From Adineta steineri (lineage: Eukaryota; Rotifera; Eurotatoria; Adinetida; Adinetidae): a stretch of DNA of 64,000 bases. The notes beneath the pieces are model-generated. The model made no database searches. It worked only from the letters and a program-made list of their open reading frames with translations, and had not been told where the DNA came from. Both the position numbers and the translations under genes were made by a program. The stretch covers positions 1,366,977 through 1,430,976 of the forward strand of contig CAJNOI010000001.1 in NCBI GenBank assembly GCA_905250115.1. Direction: 5' to 3'. Below, piece after piece: positions 23,651 to 36,350 of this stretch. How positions within the stretch are numbered: position 1 is the stretch's first letter; the number at the start of each line of letters is the position of its first letter.

Positions 23651-25847
23651 TTCAAATTATTTTATATCTATAAAGTTAAATATATTCTATGTAATATTTA
23701 TAGAAGTGTTTTTTTTTCTTCTTTTTATAAAATAATTTCTACTCAGACGTACAGAGATAGACATCTATGTCATTGATGACGTTAGAAATCTTATGTTCCA
23801 TGACATGTAATATAAACGGTAAACTAAGAATAATTGAATTGTCTTCTCCTTATCTTCATCAATATATAAAGGATAGAATAAAAGATGAAGAAGAAGAAGA
23901 AGAAGAAAAAAACGGAAAAACATGATAAAGAGCTTGAACTTCCTTTTCTATTTAATTTCAACTCTTTGCCTTATCAACATAAAGAAAGAAAAGAGAAAAA
24001 GAGAAATATAATTTTGTAATATACTTGAACATGTATTACTTATTTATATTTTTATAGAAATTAATAGGTTGATCATTATTATATTATAGTCTACATTAAT
24101 TATATAAAAAGAAGGTGCATAGAGAATATCTTTAAATTAATATATATATATAACAATGTTTTTTTATATGCTCCTGTCAAGGTTTATAATTCTATATATC
24201 TTAAATTGAAACAATCATGAAAAATATATGACGTATACTAACAATCTATAAATAGTAACGAAAAACAGCGATGACACGTACTTATTTCCTTTTTTTTCCT
24301 AAGGTTTACCTTAGGTTAAATAATAAAAATAAAAAAATAACTGACCAATCGAAAAAGTAATTCCTCGATATTGTTTTTTCTTTTTTTCCTTTTTATTTTC
24401 TATAGCATGTGTGTACGAGTTTATGTTAGAGTATTTAGATGCGCGTAAACACGCGTGTATGTTGACGTGTATTGCATGAATATTTATTCTGAGTAGATGA
24501 GAAGCGACAAAAACATATTTTGTATGTAAAGAAAGAAAGGAACAGGAAAAAAAGGAAAGAATAAAAGTTGGAGAAACTTGTTGTTGTTGTCGTTCTTCCT
24601 ATGTACTCCACATATCCTATTCTTTCTAACATTTCTATAAGTAAAATTCAAAAGAAATAAAATTTATTTTACATATTAAAATAACAATATATTCAATACC
24701 TTGTTAGTAATAATTATTCTATATGTATATATATATAGAGAGAGAGAGATAAACAAGTCTCTGACGAAGTTAATTTCCTCTCATGAATAATTATAATGTT
24801 TTCAAAATATGTCGATTGTCTTATATATATATATATATGAAAAGAAAACTTATTCTATAACAAACTTTCAAACAAAAAGTATGAAGATGCAGCTGACGAC
24901 ACTTACCCATAGTAGTGTATATTGTGGGTGGCTTTTTTTCCCTCGTATTAATCATATTGTATCTATTTATTCTCTCGATTGTTGGCGTCTCTCCAAGTGT
25001 ACGAAATGCACGAAACGGACAAAAAATAGAGAGAAAAAAAACTAAAGATAATTACTTCGATATTCGAAAAAAAAGACAAACAATGTGGGAAGGGGGACGT
25101 TATTCATGTGAATGATCTACTGTCAGAATATATAACTAATAAATAAAGTAGATAAAAACACCTATATCAAAACAAAATATAATAATAATTATTGTTGTTA
25201 TTTTTATTATTGTCATGACTAAGATATGGTTTACTATACGACAGAAAGAACAAGATATAGTTTTTTTAAGAAACAAGAAAAAAAAGAGAAAACAGCGACA
25301 TCATTGACCTGTTGTTTTTTTCTATGTGTGTGTGTCGTAAATATTTTATATCTATTTGTTGATAAAACAAAGAGGTGTGGCAAATAAATTCTATTAATAT
25401 ATTAAAAAAAAATAAGATAGATCAACTTCTAAGCTTGACATAAATACTATAAAGAAACAGAACAAAACAATAAAATAAGCTAGGAAAAAAAAATAGAAAA
25501 AATATGCATTTAATCATCGTCACGTCTTATTTGTTCTTTCTTCGATCAATGATGAGATAATGGAGGACAAAGTATATATATATATCGATATAATGGCAAC
25601 ATATTTCATTGCTATTGGACGATTATCTATTGTCGTTACAGACAATGTTAACCTTGAAACATACATAGCGCTTATCGATAAGATATATTTTTATCAAACA
25701 TCTACTGTTCTTTCTTTTTTTTTCTTCTAGCTTACATTTTCAAATCGTCATTTATTCATTTTATTTTTTTTGATTGACGAATCTTGAAAACTTATTGATT
25801 AACAAGAGTTTATGTTGTATGTGTTGTTTTTCAAATAACTCGATCTT
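23651..25847. other. Divergent upstream region, CREBRF/SIN3
   Basis: About 2.2 kb between two head-to-head transcription-regulator genes. It contains GAAGAAGAA runs (23888-23910), several (AT)n tracts with a GAGAGAGAGAG run (24730-24750), and CG-containing patches around 24440-24470. No convincing ORF. Presumed to hold promoters and perhaps non-coding 5' exons of both genes. Confidence 0.5.
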
Positions 25848-28800
25848 ATGAACCCAACTTCTGCTAATAGTGGCAGTTTGGTATAGAATAAAAAAATTAG
25901 GTTAATAATATTCTATTTCTAACTATATATATTTTAGGGTTTGAATACAATTGTATCAACACTTGTTCAAAATCCTTCAACGTATGTTGTTTATATGATT
26001 AAATAAAATTTGAATATTTTTTTATTTTAGACGACCACCATCAACTAGTGCAACTATTGTTACGAATATTTCTAGCGCTTCGTCACCTATAAATCTCTTT
26101 GCTAATTTACCTGGTGGAATTTTTCCACCAAATAATAACACTACATCCAGCCAAGGGCAATCGACATCTTCAGTACGTAAATAATCAATTATTTGCTTCA
26201 AAAATATTTTTATCATTAAATTATTTCTTAGCGCCTTAAAGTGGAGGATGCACTTAGTTATCTCGATAAGGTGAAGAACCAATTTGCGCTTCAACCGCAA
26301 GTATACAATCAATTTTTGGATATTATGAAAGAGTTCAAATCACAAAGGTTAGTCATTTTTCAAAAACAGAAAAATATATATTCAAATTCTTTTTTTCCCT
26401 ATAGTATTGATACTCAAGAAGTTATAAATCGTGTATCAACACTCTTTCATGGTCATCCAGATTTGATCGTTGGTTTCAATACCTTTTTACCTCCAGGTTA
26501 TAAAATTGAAGTTAGTGATGACCATATTGGTTATATTCAAGTGACTCATCCATCATCACGAATAGAATCAATTCAAATTGGTAATCCTAGTTCAACTTAT
26601 AATCTCGCAATAACAACGCCAACATCAACTACATATCATTCATCAGCATCTATACGTCAAACATCAAATTTATTAAATCAAGATAATGATGAAACACAAA
26701 TAACAAATGATAGTCAACAACAACAATCAATTAATACAACATCACAAGCAGTTAGTGCATTAATATCAGCTGCTAGTTCACCACAATTACCATTTTTTGG
26801 TACAACAGGTGGATTAAATATATCAGCAAAAACAAATAAACAACAAGCATCAAATGTTAATACTAATAACAATAACACGACTACAAATTCTAATGGACAA
26901 CCAGTTGAATTTAATCATGCAATTAATTATGTTAATAAAATTAAAAATCGATTTCATCAGTATGTATTTGTTACAATTTAATCTTTATAAGAAAATTGTT
27001 ACATATGTATATTTTTGTTTTGTAGAAATCCAAATGTATATAAAACATTTCTTGAAATTCTTCATACATATCAAAAACAACAAAAAGATGCAAAAGAATC
27101 ATCAATAGGTAATGAATTATTAATAAAATAGTTTTTTTTCAACTAAATTTAATAGTTCAATCGATAACAGCAACAACGCCAATAACAACAACAAATAATG
27201 GAGCAAATAATCAACCAGTTATATTATCTGAAACAGAAGTTTATGCTAAAGTAGCACAATTATTTACTAATCATGAAGATCTTCTTGCAGAATTTAGTCA
27301 ATTTTTACCTGATGCTAGTCAACAACCAACTGTATGTTGAAATTAAATACCAATAACTTTGATTTATTTTTTTTTTCGTTTGTCATTTTTATAGGAACTT
27401 GCAAATACTATAACGGAGATTCTATCATCATCAGGTGCTTCAACTCCACCAATACATCCAATAACAACAAATCCAATTGTAACTAATACAGGATCACGTT
27501 TAATTATAAATAATACGATGCCATCATCATCAACATCATTTTTAACAATTAATAATAATAACAATAATACTTCGAATACAACAACATCAACTCCATCAAT
27601 TACTGTTCTACCACCAACGGCAATTAAAGATGAAACAAGTCTTCCATTATCACCAATACGTACTTCAATAATAACATCAACAAATACAAATAAACGTTCG
27701 GTTTCTTCATCGAAACCAACTGGAATACCAAAGAAAAAACGTATGACAATTACAGATAATATTTCAACAACATTAAATATAAATGAGACAACTATTCGAG
27801 ATTCAACAGGACAAAATAAAAAATTACCTTCAATGGATGAAATCGCATTTTTTGACAAAGTAATATTTTTTGTTTCTTCTTTTAAAATTCATTAATTTAA
27901 ATGTATTCAGGTCCAAAAAAGTCTTCGTAGTCCATTGGTATTCGATAATTTTTTACGTTGTATACTTCTTTATACAAAACGAATTATATCTCGTATTGAA
28001 TTATTTGAACTTATACAATCTTATCTTAGGTAAATAAGATTTCTTCGAAATGATATATATTAAAATTTCTTTTATTTTCCAGTCATGTACCAGAATTATT
28101 AAAAACATTTCAAGAATTAATTAATTTAAGTGAACCAGGAGAAGTTATTATTCCAAAAAGTATTTATGATCAAAATGATACTGATAGTATGATTAGTATT
28201 GGTAAGTTTTAAATAACGAGAAATAAAGAAAATATTTCTATTCATTCTTAGATTATGGTTCATGTTCGCAATATGGTACAAGTTATCGATCTGTACCACG
28301 TTCTTATAATCCTCCAGCATGCGGTGGCCGAACACAATTATGTAAAGAAGTACTTAATGATCATTGTGTTTTATTTCCAACATTTACTGATGAATCCTCA
28401 TCCGTCGCAGCAAAGAAAAGTATTTTCGAAGAACATATGTATAAAATAGAAGATGAACGTTTTGAACTTGATATTGTTATGGAAGTTAATTTAAGTGCAA
28501 TAAGAGCATTAGAAAGTGTACAATCACAAATGAATTCTTTAACATCAGAACAATTGAATAATTTTCAATTAGATGATCAATTAGGTGGACAATCAGCATT
28601 TACTCAAAGACAAGCTGTACAAAGAATTTATGGTGAACGTGCAAGTGAAATTATTGATGGTTTAAAAAGAAATCCACGTGTTGCTGTTCCAATTGTTTTA
28701 AAACGGTATGTGTGAAACTTCTTTTGTCTTTCTTGTGTATATATAAAAATAATTTCTTTTTAGTTTAAAATCTAAAGATGAAGAATGGCGTGAATCAAAA

Positions 28801-31111
28801 AAGAATTTTGAACGTTTTTGGAAAGAACAAAGTGAAAAATATTATCTTAAATCTTTAGATTATATGGGAATAAATTGTAAAAACTCCGATGCAAGAATTA
28901 TTCGAAATCGTCATTTATTAAATGAAATTGAAAATATTAAAGCTGAAGTAATTGATAAAATATTTTCTTTTCTTTTCATGGTTGTTTTTTTTTCTTAGCG
29001 TGATCAACAATTAACTTTAAATAATAATCAACCGCATCTTATATATCGTTATGAAGATTTATCTATACTTGATGATGCTGCATCATTAATTGTTTTTCTT
29101 GTTAAACGTCAAATGGCATTTGATAAAGAAGATAAACAAAATATTAAAAAAATTATGTATCAATTTTTACCTGATTTCCTGTTTTCACCACGTGGAGAAT
29201 TAAGTGACGACGAAGAAGGTAAATTCATATTGAATTATTGTTTATAACTTATTTTTATTTTTTTTTCTGTAGATGATGACGATGATGATAATGAGAATAA
29301 TACTAAACGTGATAAACGAACTCGACCAACTCGTCATACAGATACAAATCGACGTCGTACAACAGAATCTTCAACAACAAAACCACGACAAATTGCACAA
29401 GAATTTCAAAAACCTGTAAGAAATATTTTTAGATAATTCTTTTTTTTGAATTTATTATTTATTCAATAGGATGATATGTTTCATCTATTTTTTGTTAATG
29501 ATAATTATTATTATTTTTTTCGTCTTCATCAATTATTATGTGAACGTTTATTAAAAATGTTTCAACAATCATTACGATTAATTGAACAAGAAAATAGTTC
29601 ACAACGTAATCGACCAACATCTGCTGCTAGTGTACTTCGTTTATCAAATCGTCGTAAGTGGTTTTTTGCTTTCATAAAAGAAAAATCTTAATTGTTTTTA
29701 AATAGCGAATATACCGGTTGATGAATATTATTCAGCATTTCTTGATATGGTTCGAAATTTACTTGATGGCAATATGGATGCTTCATCTTATGAAGATTCT
29801 TTACGTGAAATGTTTGGTATTCATGCATATATTGCCTTTACAATGGACAAAATTATTCATAATTGTGTTCGACAAGTATGTTAAAATTTAATATTGATTA
29901 AAATATTTTTTTCTAATTCATCTATTTTTTAGTTACAAGCTATTGTCACAGACGAATCATTGGATGCAATTATGCGGTTATATTCACGTCCAAATGGTTC
30001 AGTTGGTCTTGTTGATAATCTTTATTCAACATCACAACAAAATGCAGAAGCTGCTTATCAACGTGAAATGGAAACCTATGCTGATGGAAATCGTTTATTT
30101 CGTATATGTTCAGTATGTTAATGTTTATTAATCAAAAACTATAAATAATAGAATAGATAAACATAATCACAATAGTTTTATAGAAATAAAGAATACGAGC
30201 TTGACATGAAAGGAAGAGAATATATAGTTTCATTTCCTGAAGTTATTATCTATAATAGTTCGAAAAGATTAAATGATGTCATGAAACTCAATGTTTTTAT
30301 ATGTAATCAAGATATTAGTTAAATAGAAATGATCTATTAGTAGTCTCGTACGTGATTTATACTTTTGTTTGAGTATAAAATTAAAATAAATATGATTTTT
30401 TGTTTAGTTTAAAAATGATCGTCGAGTAACAACTTCATTGATTGTTGTTGATTCATCGGATGATGATGATGAAGAAAGAATAGTTGAGAATGGTACATAT
30501 TATGCTGAAAAATATTTACATGGTAATGAAGGTGATTATGATGATACAACAATGGCACGTTTAAGAGCAAAATTAAGAAAAAAACCTCGATTTTTACATC
30601 GGTATGATTAAAAAAGTCATTTTATTAAATTATATTATGTTTAATTAAAATAGAAATCTTCGACTATCAAACGATCCATCAACACCTAAAATAATAACAA
30701 TAAATAATGATTATTGTCAAATTGATACTAAAACGCTTAAACGTAAACCATTTCATCGTGCTGGCTTCTTTTTTTATAAACGTGATTCATTACGTTCTAC
30801 GAAACAAGTATGTTGAATTAATTCAATTTCTTATTTATTGAATTTCTTTTCTTCTCTTTTAGAATCATAAAAAAATAGCACTTGAACAATATAATCATTT
30901 TACAAAATTCTATGATGATTGGTCATCCAAATATGTATCTGAAGATGATTCATTAAATAATCTTTGGCTTAAAACACATCGATTTAATAATACTAATACT
31001 AATGAACAAGAACATTTAATTGTTCAATCAACATCTTCAAATAATGAAAATAATGTTAAACCACCTTATCATCCTTACCAACAATATCATATTGTGGATA
31101 CAGAAAAATAA
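25848..31111 (+). CDS. SIN3: SIN3 transcriptional corepressor
   Basis: Scaffold of the SIN3-HDAC corepressor. Exons: 25848-25880, 25938-25981, 26031-26172, 26232-26347, 26405-26959, 27026-27108, 27156-27331, 27395-27859, 27911-28029, 28083-28201, 28252-28705, 28764-28947, 28999-29218, 29273-29415, 29470-29653, 29706-29875, 29933-30112, 30408-30601, 30654-30807, 30863-31111; 20 exons, 1,327 residues (human SIN3A about 1,273). PAH1 (about 74-140) '[15 protein letters not shown]'; PAH2 (about 280-375) '[15 protein letters not shown]'; PAH3 (about 530-600) '[20 protein letters not shown]'; then the HDAC-interacting domain '[12 protein letters not shown]', '[14 protein letters not shown]', '[20 protein letters not shown]', '[14 protein letters not shown]', and the Sin3a C-terminal region '[20 protein letters not shown]', '[11 protein letters not shown]'. 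The 11-codon first exon is inferred from the ATG plus GTATAG donor and keeps frame. Long disordered Thr/Asn/Gln spacers lie between PAH domains. Confidence 0.95.
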
Positions 31112-31849
31112 ACTTTATACAAAAAAGAATTCTTTCTATTTTCTTCTTCTTCTTCTTCTCTGTTTTTCTTTTCAATCTATGTGTCTACCATTTATTTTGT
31201 CTTTTACTTTCATTCAGTGTATGTATTACAAAACATATAAATGCTTCTATTGATCTTTGTGTTCTTCTTTTTTTTATTCTTGTCGTTTACAACATATGTT
31301 TGTACAGGATGGATTATATAAAACTATTCGAAAACATAAATAAAAGAAAGAAATCATTAATTTGTGCGTAATCTATTCAGTTTGTTTTCCGTTGTTAATT
31401 CCAAACGATCTTTATTATTTGTATTTTATAATATAAATACATATATATATGAGAGCACAACTACTTTTTTTTTCTTATGAATGAATATATTATCTAAAAA
31501 CCATATATGGTTCCTCCGTCATGAACATCATGAAATAGGGTGACTAATGGTATGAATCATACTGTTTCCAAGTGAGGAATAACAAATTTCTTAGAGATTG
31601 TGCAAGATAAAACATGTTGTGTTCTTTTGTCGTGGAATCATTTTCTTTGATAGTATAGACGTCATTATGAAAGAATAAGTCGTGAAAATGTGTCATAATT
31701 TATTAATCATATAACTCAAAATAATGCCACGTTGCTTCGTTCATACTTAAATAAATAAATGTAAAGACTATACTTGATTGATCATTCTTTTTTTATTGAT
31801 AGTTATATAGATATACTCTAGAGTATTTATATTATTTTTTGTAGTTTAA
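31112..31849 (+). other. SIN3 3' UTR and MPPED upstream region
   Basis: C/T-rich start (TTCTTCTTC run about 31143-31157), then mixed AT-rich sequence with AATAAA-like signals near 31340. It ends in ATTTTTTGTAG, an acceptor-like site 5 bp before the MPPED ATG. No ORF of interest. Confidence 0.5.
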
Positions 31850-32825
31850 ATGTTTAAACCATCGTCATATAGTTGGTGTTGTTGGTAAGTTTACTGTTTC
31901 AAATACTTTGAAATGAAATGCATTCATTATTTTTATTAGGTGTCATGTGCCACGAGTTCAAGATCATCCAACTGCTACTGTTCATCATCTAACACATGTA
32001 CCAGAGAATGAAGAGGAAAAAGAATTGCTTGCTTTTAATTTAGCTCAAAATCTGGGTGCAGGAACTGAAGATCGCCCATTTATTGTCTATCGTAATCCTC
32101 ATGAAACGAACAGAGCCGCTTTAAAACGCTTACGTTTTGTTTGTATGTCTGATACACATAATGAAATTGGTAAAATCTCTATACCAGATGGTAATGTTTT
32201 TGTACATTGTGGTGATGCAGTTAAACATCGAACAAGTGCTCGTGATCTTAGAATTTTCAATCAGTTTGTTGGTCAATTACCTCACAAATATAAACTTTTT
32301 GTTAGTGGTAATCATTGCGTTTGTCTTAATCCTCAACAACCAGAACAAAGTCAAAAAATACTTAATAATATGACATATTTACAAGATCAATTAGTTGATA
32401 TTGAAGGTGTACGTATATATGGTAGTCCATGGCGACCAAAACGTGGTTGTTTTTATCGAGCAGAAGCATTTGGATATGATGCAAAGCGTATAAGAGAAGA
32501 TAAATGGTCAAAAATTCCTGAAGATATTGATCTTTTACTTACACATGGACCACCCTATAGTATACGTGACTATAATGAATCAACGGGAGATCAATTAGGT
32601 TGTCCTGCTTTACTGGATGAAATTGTTACACGTATTCGACCACGTATTCATCTTTTTGGTCATATGCATTCTTGTTATGGAGCTAGTTTATACAAAAGTG
32701 ACGATAATGAAATATTAGAAGGTGATCATATGAAACTAAACTCAAATAATATACTGTTTATAAATCTAGCTATTCATCAAGGAAAAACATTTAATCAACC
32801 TACTATAATTGATTATTTTTATTAA
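31850..32825 (+). CDS. MPPED/UPF0046-family metallophosphoesterase
   Basis: Class III-like cyclic nucleotide phosphodiesterase/metallophosphoesterase related to MPPED1 and MPPED2 (239FB). Exons 31850-31884 and 31940-32825, 306 residues; an uninterrupted frame exists from 31940 but its first ATG-like codon is GTG, and the 12-residue first exon restores a real start with correct phase. Metal ligands in order: 'MSDTHNE' (D83, H85), 'HCGD' (D104), 'SGNHC' (N136, H137), 'THGPP' (H214), 'FGHMH' (H253, H255). The fourth motif keeps the His that is Gly in mammalian MPPED2 (FGGIH), so the site looks complete. 'GNHC' replaces the usual GNHE. N-terminal 'SWCCWCHV' is Cys-rich and could be lipidated (inference). 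Substrate unknown. Confidence 0.9.
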
Positions 32826-33231
32826 AATATTCGATGCAATTCAATTTCTGTAGAAGAATCAATCAAGATATTTAATATCATGACTAATAAATTTCCAACA
32901 AATGCATTTACTAACATTTGTTTCCATTGTCTTTTCGTCTTACCATTGGATACTAAATCGAATCTTGTATCTCGCTGAAGTTGCTTTTTCATTCCCTAAT
33001 GTGCAATGTACAGTACATACAAGATAAGAGAATGAAGTTTTGTCTTGTATCCATGCCTATTCAGTTCATTCGTGTTTCTTAAAATATGATGTTGCCCATA
33101 TCATCTCTCAAATATATTAAATATTACCAAATACAAGATATTCAATGGTTTTTATTTTTCAAAATTATACATAAAAATATAGAGATGTATAAAGAATAGG
33201 AAATGAGATTATTATAGAATAATATTTGTTT
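32826..33231. other. Convergent intergenic region
   Basis: 406 bp between the MPPED-family gene (+) and the SLC25 gene (-). AT-rich; the last part (about 33130-33220) likely carries the SLC25 3' UTR. Nothing else seen. Confidence 0.6.
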
Positions 33232-34287
33232 TTAAGTAGCATCACTATTAACAATAACATCAAGTGGAATAGTCTGAGGTTCTCTTCGAAATGTGTCGAA
33301 TTTTAAAAACTGTGAACGTATTTTCTCAAGAAAAACAAATGTTAATATGGTATGTGGACCTAATCGTAAATAAAGTGCCAACCATCCTTTTTGTAATGCT
33401 GTCCATCCTTCAGCACGTATAGTTTTCCTGAAACAATCTATAACACCATGATAAACTGTTTCTTTTCCACTTGATTGATATATACGTGTTGAAACAACAT
33501 CAAATGGATTCATTACAGTTACAGTGAACAACGATGATACAAAACTTGCAAAAAGATGAGCTGGAAATCCATCACGTATATTGAGTTTTTGTATAGCAAA
33601 TTGTTTTGTTTTATCATAGGTTGTCAACTGAGTAGCTGAAGCAACGATGACACGTGGTAAACCAGCTGATACACCGTAGAATAAACCGAAAAATCCATTT
33701 TTTTGATAGATTGTTTTTAAACAATCAAATGTATTTTTATAATGATGTTCTTCAGCAGCATGAAAATACGCGGATTGAGCTTGAAGGCGATTTTTTGCCA
33801 AATAACTAAATATCAACAAAAATATAACATAAATTACAAAAAACAAAAATGTTTTTATTTACAGCGGTGAACTGGCTGTTACACCTATTGCACCGGATAG
33901 AGCACCAGAAAAAGCTTTATTGAAAATATTTTGATCTCCACATTTAGTTATATCTCGGACTTTTTTTTGAATAGGATCAAAAAGACCTAAACGTAACCCA
34001 TTCATTATAACTTGTATTCCAATAGCTGGACCAAGACCAGCTTGAAGTGCTTTAAATCCTTCTTGACGTACGATTTTTCTATATGCATCAAATGTATTAG
34101 CATATTGTTTATGTCTACCCGCACTTCGTTTCGATGCTTCACCATCAAGTTGCAATCGAGTTTTAATTGTTTCGGGCATATTCGTAATAAAGACTGCACC
34201 TGTAGCCGCTAATGAACCACTGGCTATATTTGCCCATGTTCGAAGTGTTGGCTTAGACTTTTGATTATTTATATTCATATAAAACAA
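33232..34287 (-). CDS. Mitochondrial carrier, SLC25A34/35-like
   Basis: Six-TM inner-membrane mitochondrial solute carrier. Exons (minus) 34287-33863 and 33805-33232 give 332 residues. The three repeats show PX[DE]XX[KR] signatures in order: 'NMPETIKTRLQLDG', 'SSPLYLAKNRLQAQ' and 'MNPFDVVSTRIYQ'. Segments 'VIMNGLRLGLFD', 'GLPRVIVASATQLTTYDKTK' and 'YLRLGPHTILTFVFLEKIRS' match the SLC25A34/35 subfamily better than other carriers; that subfamily is related to yeast oxaloacetate carrier Oac1, and its animal substrate is poorly known. The second-repeat signature is rebuilt across the intron (CT|T). Mets at 34287 and 34278 are both possible starts. It lies 253 bp after the RNF114-type gene on the same strand. 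Confidence 0.88.
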
Positions 34288-34540
34288 AAATAAGAAATTT
34301 TTCTTTTATCACAATATATTTTATTATTATTTTAAACAAATCTCTAAAATTTATATAATGTATTAAGCCACATTTATATTTTTTTCAGAAACGAAATTAA
34401 ATAGCTGAAAAAAAATATCTCCATTTTGAATGCAACAGATAAAATTCGAGACTAAAAATGATAAGAAAGTATAAAAATTTTTGTACTGTCTCAACTTTAC
34501 TATCTATACGGAAGAAGAAAAATCGAAGGTCTTTCTTTTT

Positions 34541-35863
34541 TTAATAGTATAACATTGATCTTTCAACAGCTTCGGCTATCATATCATCTTCATTTTGATC
34601 GTAATTGACATAGGTTTCTAAAAAAATTATATAAACTATATAGGCAAATAAATAAAAATAAGTCTTACCATAACTAAATCGATGACGAGAAACAATATGT
34701 TGATATACATTCGCCGACAACTTATGTTTATCACCCCAAGGCATCGATGCACAAATTGGACTGTAAATATATGAAAAATATCTTGACATTTCCAAAAAAA
34801 TAATATATATATTTATTTTATATGTACCAAACACGTTGTGGTTCTTCATTTAAATGATTTTCTTCAATATGTTTACAAAGATCTTCTACAACAAGACTAA
34901 GAATAAAATTTAAAAAAAAGAAGAAATAAGAATTAATTAATAGTGTACTTTGCTGTTACACAATAAGGACATTGGAATGTTGAACGATTTTCTCCTTCTC
35001 GTGCTTTTTCTAAAGCTTGAACTTGTGGTGTTGATAGTTGTTTTAAAAAATCAGGATTAAATATATTTTTTATATCATTAACATTGATTTTTTTCTTTGT
35101 TTGTGTACATTGTTCCATATGTTTTCGTAAATTACATATCAATAATGATTGTTTACATTGAGGACATGGTGCTTCAAGTGTTTTTAAATCAGCTACTAAA
35201 TCTAGACAGTCTAAATATCCTAATGATTCTTTTCGACATATCGCACAGCTAAAACATTGATTAGTTTCATGGACTTTTGGTTTATATATAAGAGTTGGAG
35301 TTGATGATTGAGATTGTGGAACTGATGATAAATCTGATGATGAAGATGTCGGTGATTTCTTTAAACCATTTAAACATGCATGACAGAAACAATGTGAACA
35401 AGAAAGACAAACAGGATTTTCGAATATTTCTCGACCTATGAATCAAATTATTGATATAAAGAAATAAATTTTATCAGTAACATATTGATATATTTGATTA
35501 ACAACCTTTTATTTTTAATAGAAAAAATAATTGATAATACTTTATTTTAACCTTTCCTAATTGTATTATCGCTTACTAATTGATAAATTCATTATAGAAT
35601 AGACAAGAAATATATGTTGACATTGAGTAGATTTTTATGTCAAAATAGTGTGATATATTATTGTCATACGACATTGACTTAATTATCATGTCTAACAATT
35701 ATTATCTTTCAAAAATAGATATTATTTACAATCGAACCAGTTACTAAGTAGAAATACTATGTTAGTAAAAAAGATAAACCGTTTCTTTTTTTCTCTTAGA
35801 TTTATCACACTTACAAATACTACAAGTGAAATCTTCCAAATCAATTGATGGTGGTGTTGCCAT
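34541..35863 (-). CDS. RNF114/125/166-type RING E3 ubiquitin ligase
   Basis: RING plus C2HC plus UIM ligase of the RNF114-RNF125-RNF138-RNF166 group. Exons (minus) 35863-35815, 35435-34949, 34896-34828, 34760-34669, 34617-34541; 257 residues. The RING starts 'DFTCSIC', continues '[12 protein letters not shown]' and closes with 'CAIC' after an unusually long Ser/Thr/Pro-rich loop of about 38 residues. A C2HC finger 'CPQCKQ...HMEQC' follows, then 'FQCPYC...HIEENH'. The family signature '[14 protein letters not shown]' and '[17 protein letters not shown]' is followed by a C-terminal UIM-like helix '[12 protein letters not shown]'. The start is set by [14 protein letters not shown] directly before the RING, as in RNF114. 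Intron 1 is 379 bp, long for this window. Confidence 0.9.
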
Positions 35864-36350
35864 TTCTATTTTGATTATCTATCAGAAATATCAAAGGATT
35901 CAATCTGAAATGTGATATATACACGTAAAATAATCTCTTAGTCCTACGATTAACTAGTGAAAAGAAATTAAATGTAGCTGGAATATTTTCAGTTTTATTT
36001 ATTTTTCGCCGTTCTTTTCTTCCTATGTTATTCATCCTTACAATAATTTTAACATGTTTTTTTTCCCAAGTTACATTTAATATTTGAATCATATGATTAC
36101 GAACGAACGAAAAAGGTATTTTCATGCTTGTTTTATTTTTTGTTGCTTAGCAGTCAGAATGATAATAAAAAAGAAAGAAAGAAACAGAAGAAAAAACGGC
36201 TAGGACAAAGTAGAAGGTTTTAATGGTATGCGAAAAAAGAAAAGTTTTATTATAATTGATAAAGAATAAAGAAAGAAGTTTGAATAACAAACACAGTATT
36301 GTCTTTCTTTTTTTTTTGTTGTGTAGTTAATGATAATTAATTAAAAGTAT
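35864..36350 (-). other. PSMD1 3' UTR and RNF114-type upstream region
   Basis: About 490 bp between two minus-strand genes. AT-rich. Just upstream of the RNF114-type start (minus strand) there are acceptor-like ...CTGATAG and AAAATAG sites. A 94-codon minus-strand ORF (36125-35841) covers part of it but is Lys/Arg/Asn-rich without domain signal and overlaps the true first exon in another frame. Confidence 0.5.

Noticed and set aside
27364..27858. 164-codon minus-strand ORF
   Set aside because: Antisense shadow of a Thr/Ser/Asn-rich SIN3 exon; no domain features.
31850..32825. Horizontal transfer of the MPPED-family gene from bacteria
   Set aside because: It has an intron and the animal MPPED signature; composition is like its neighbours.
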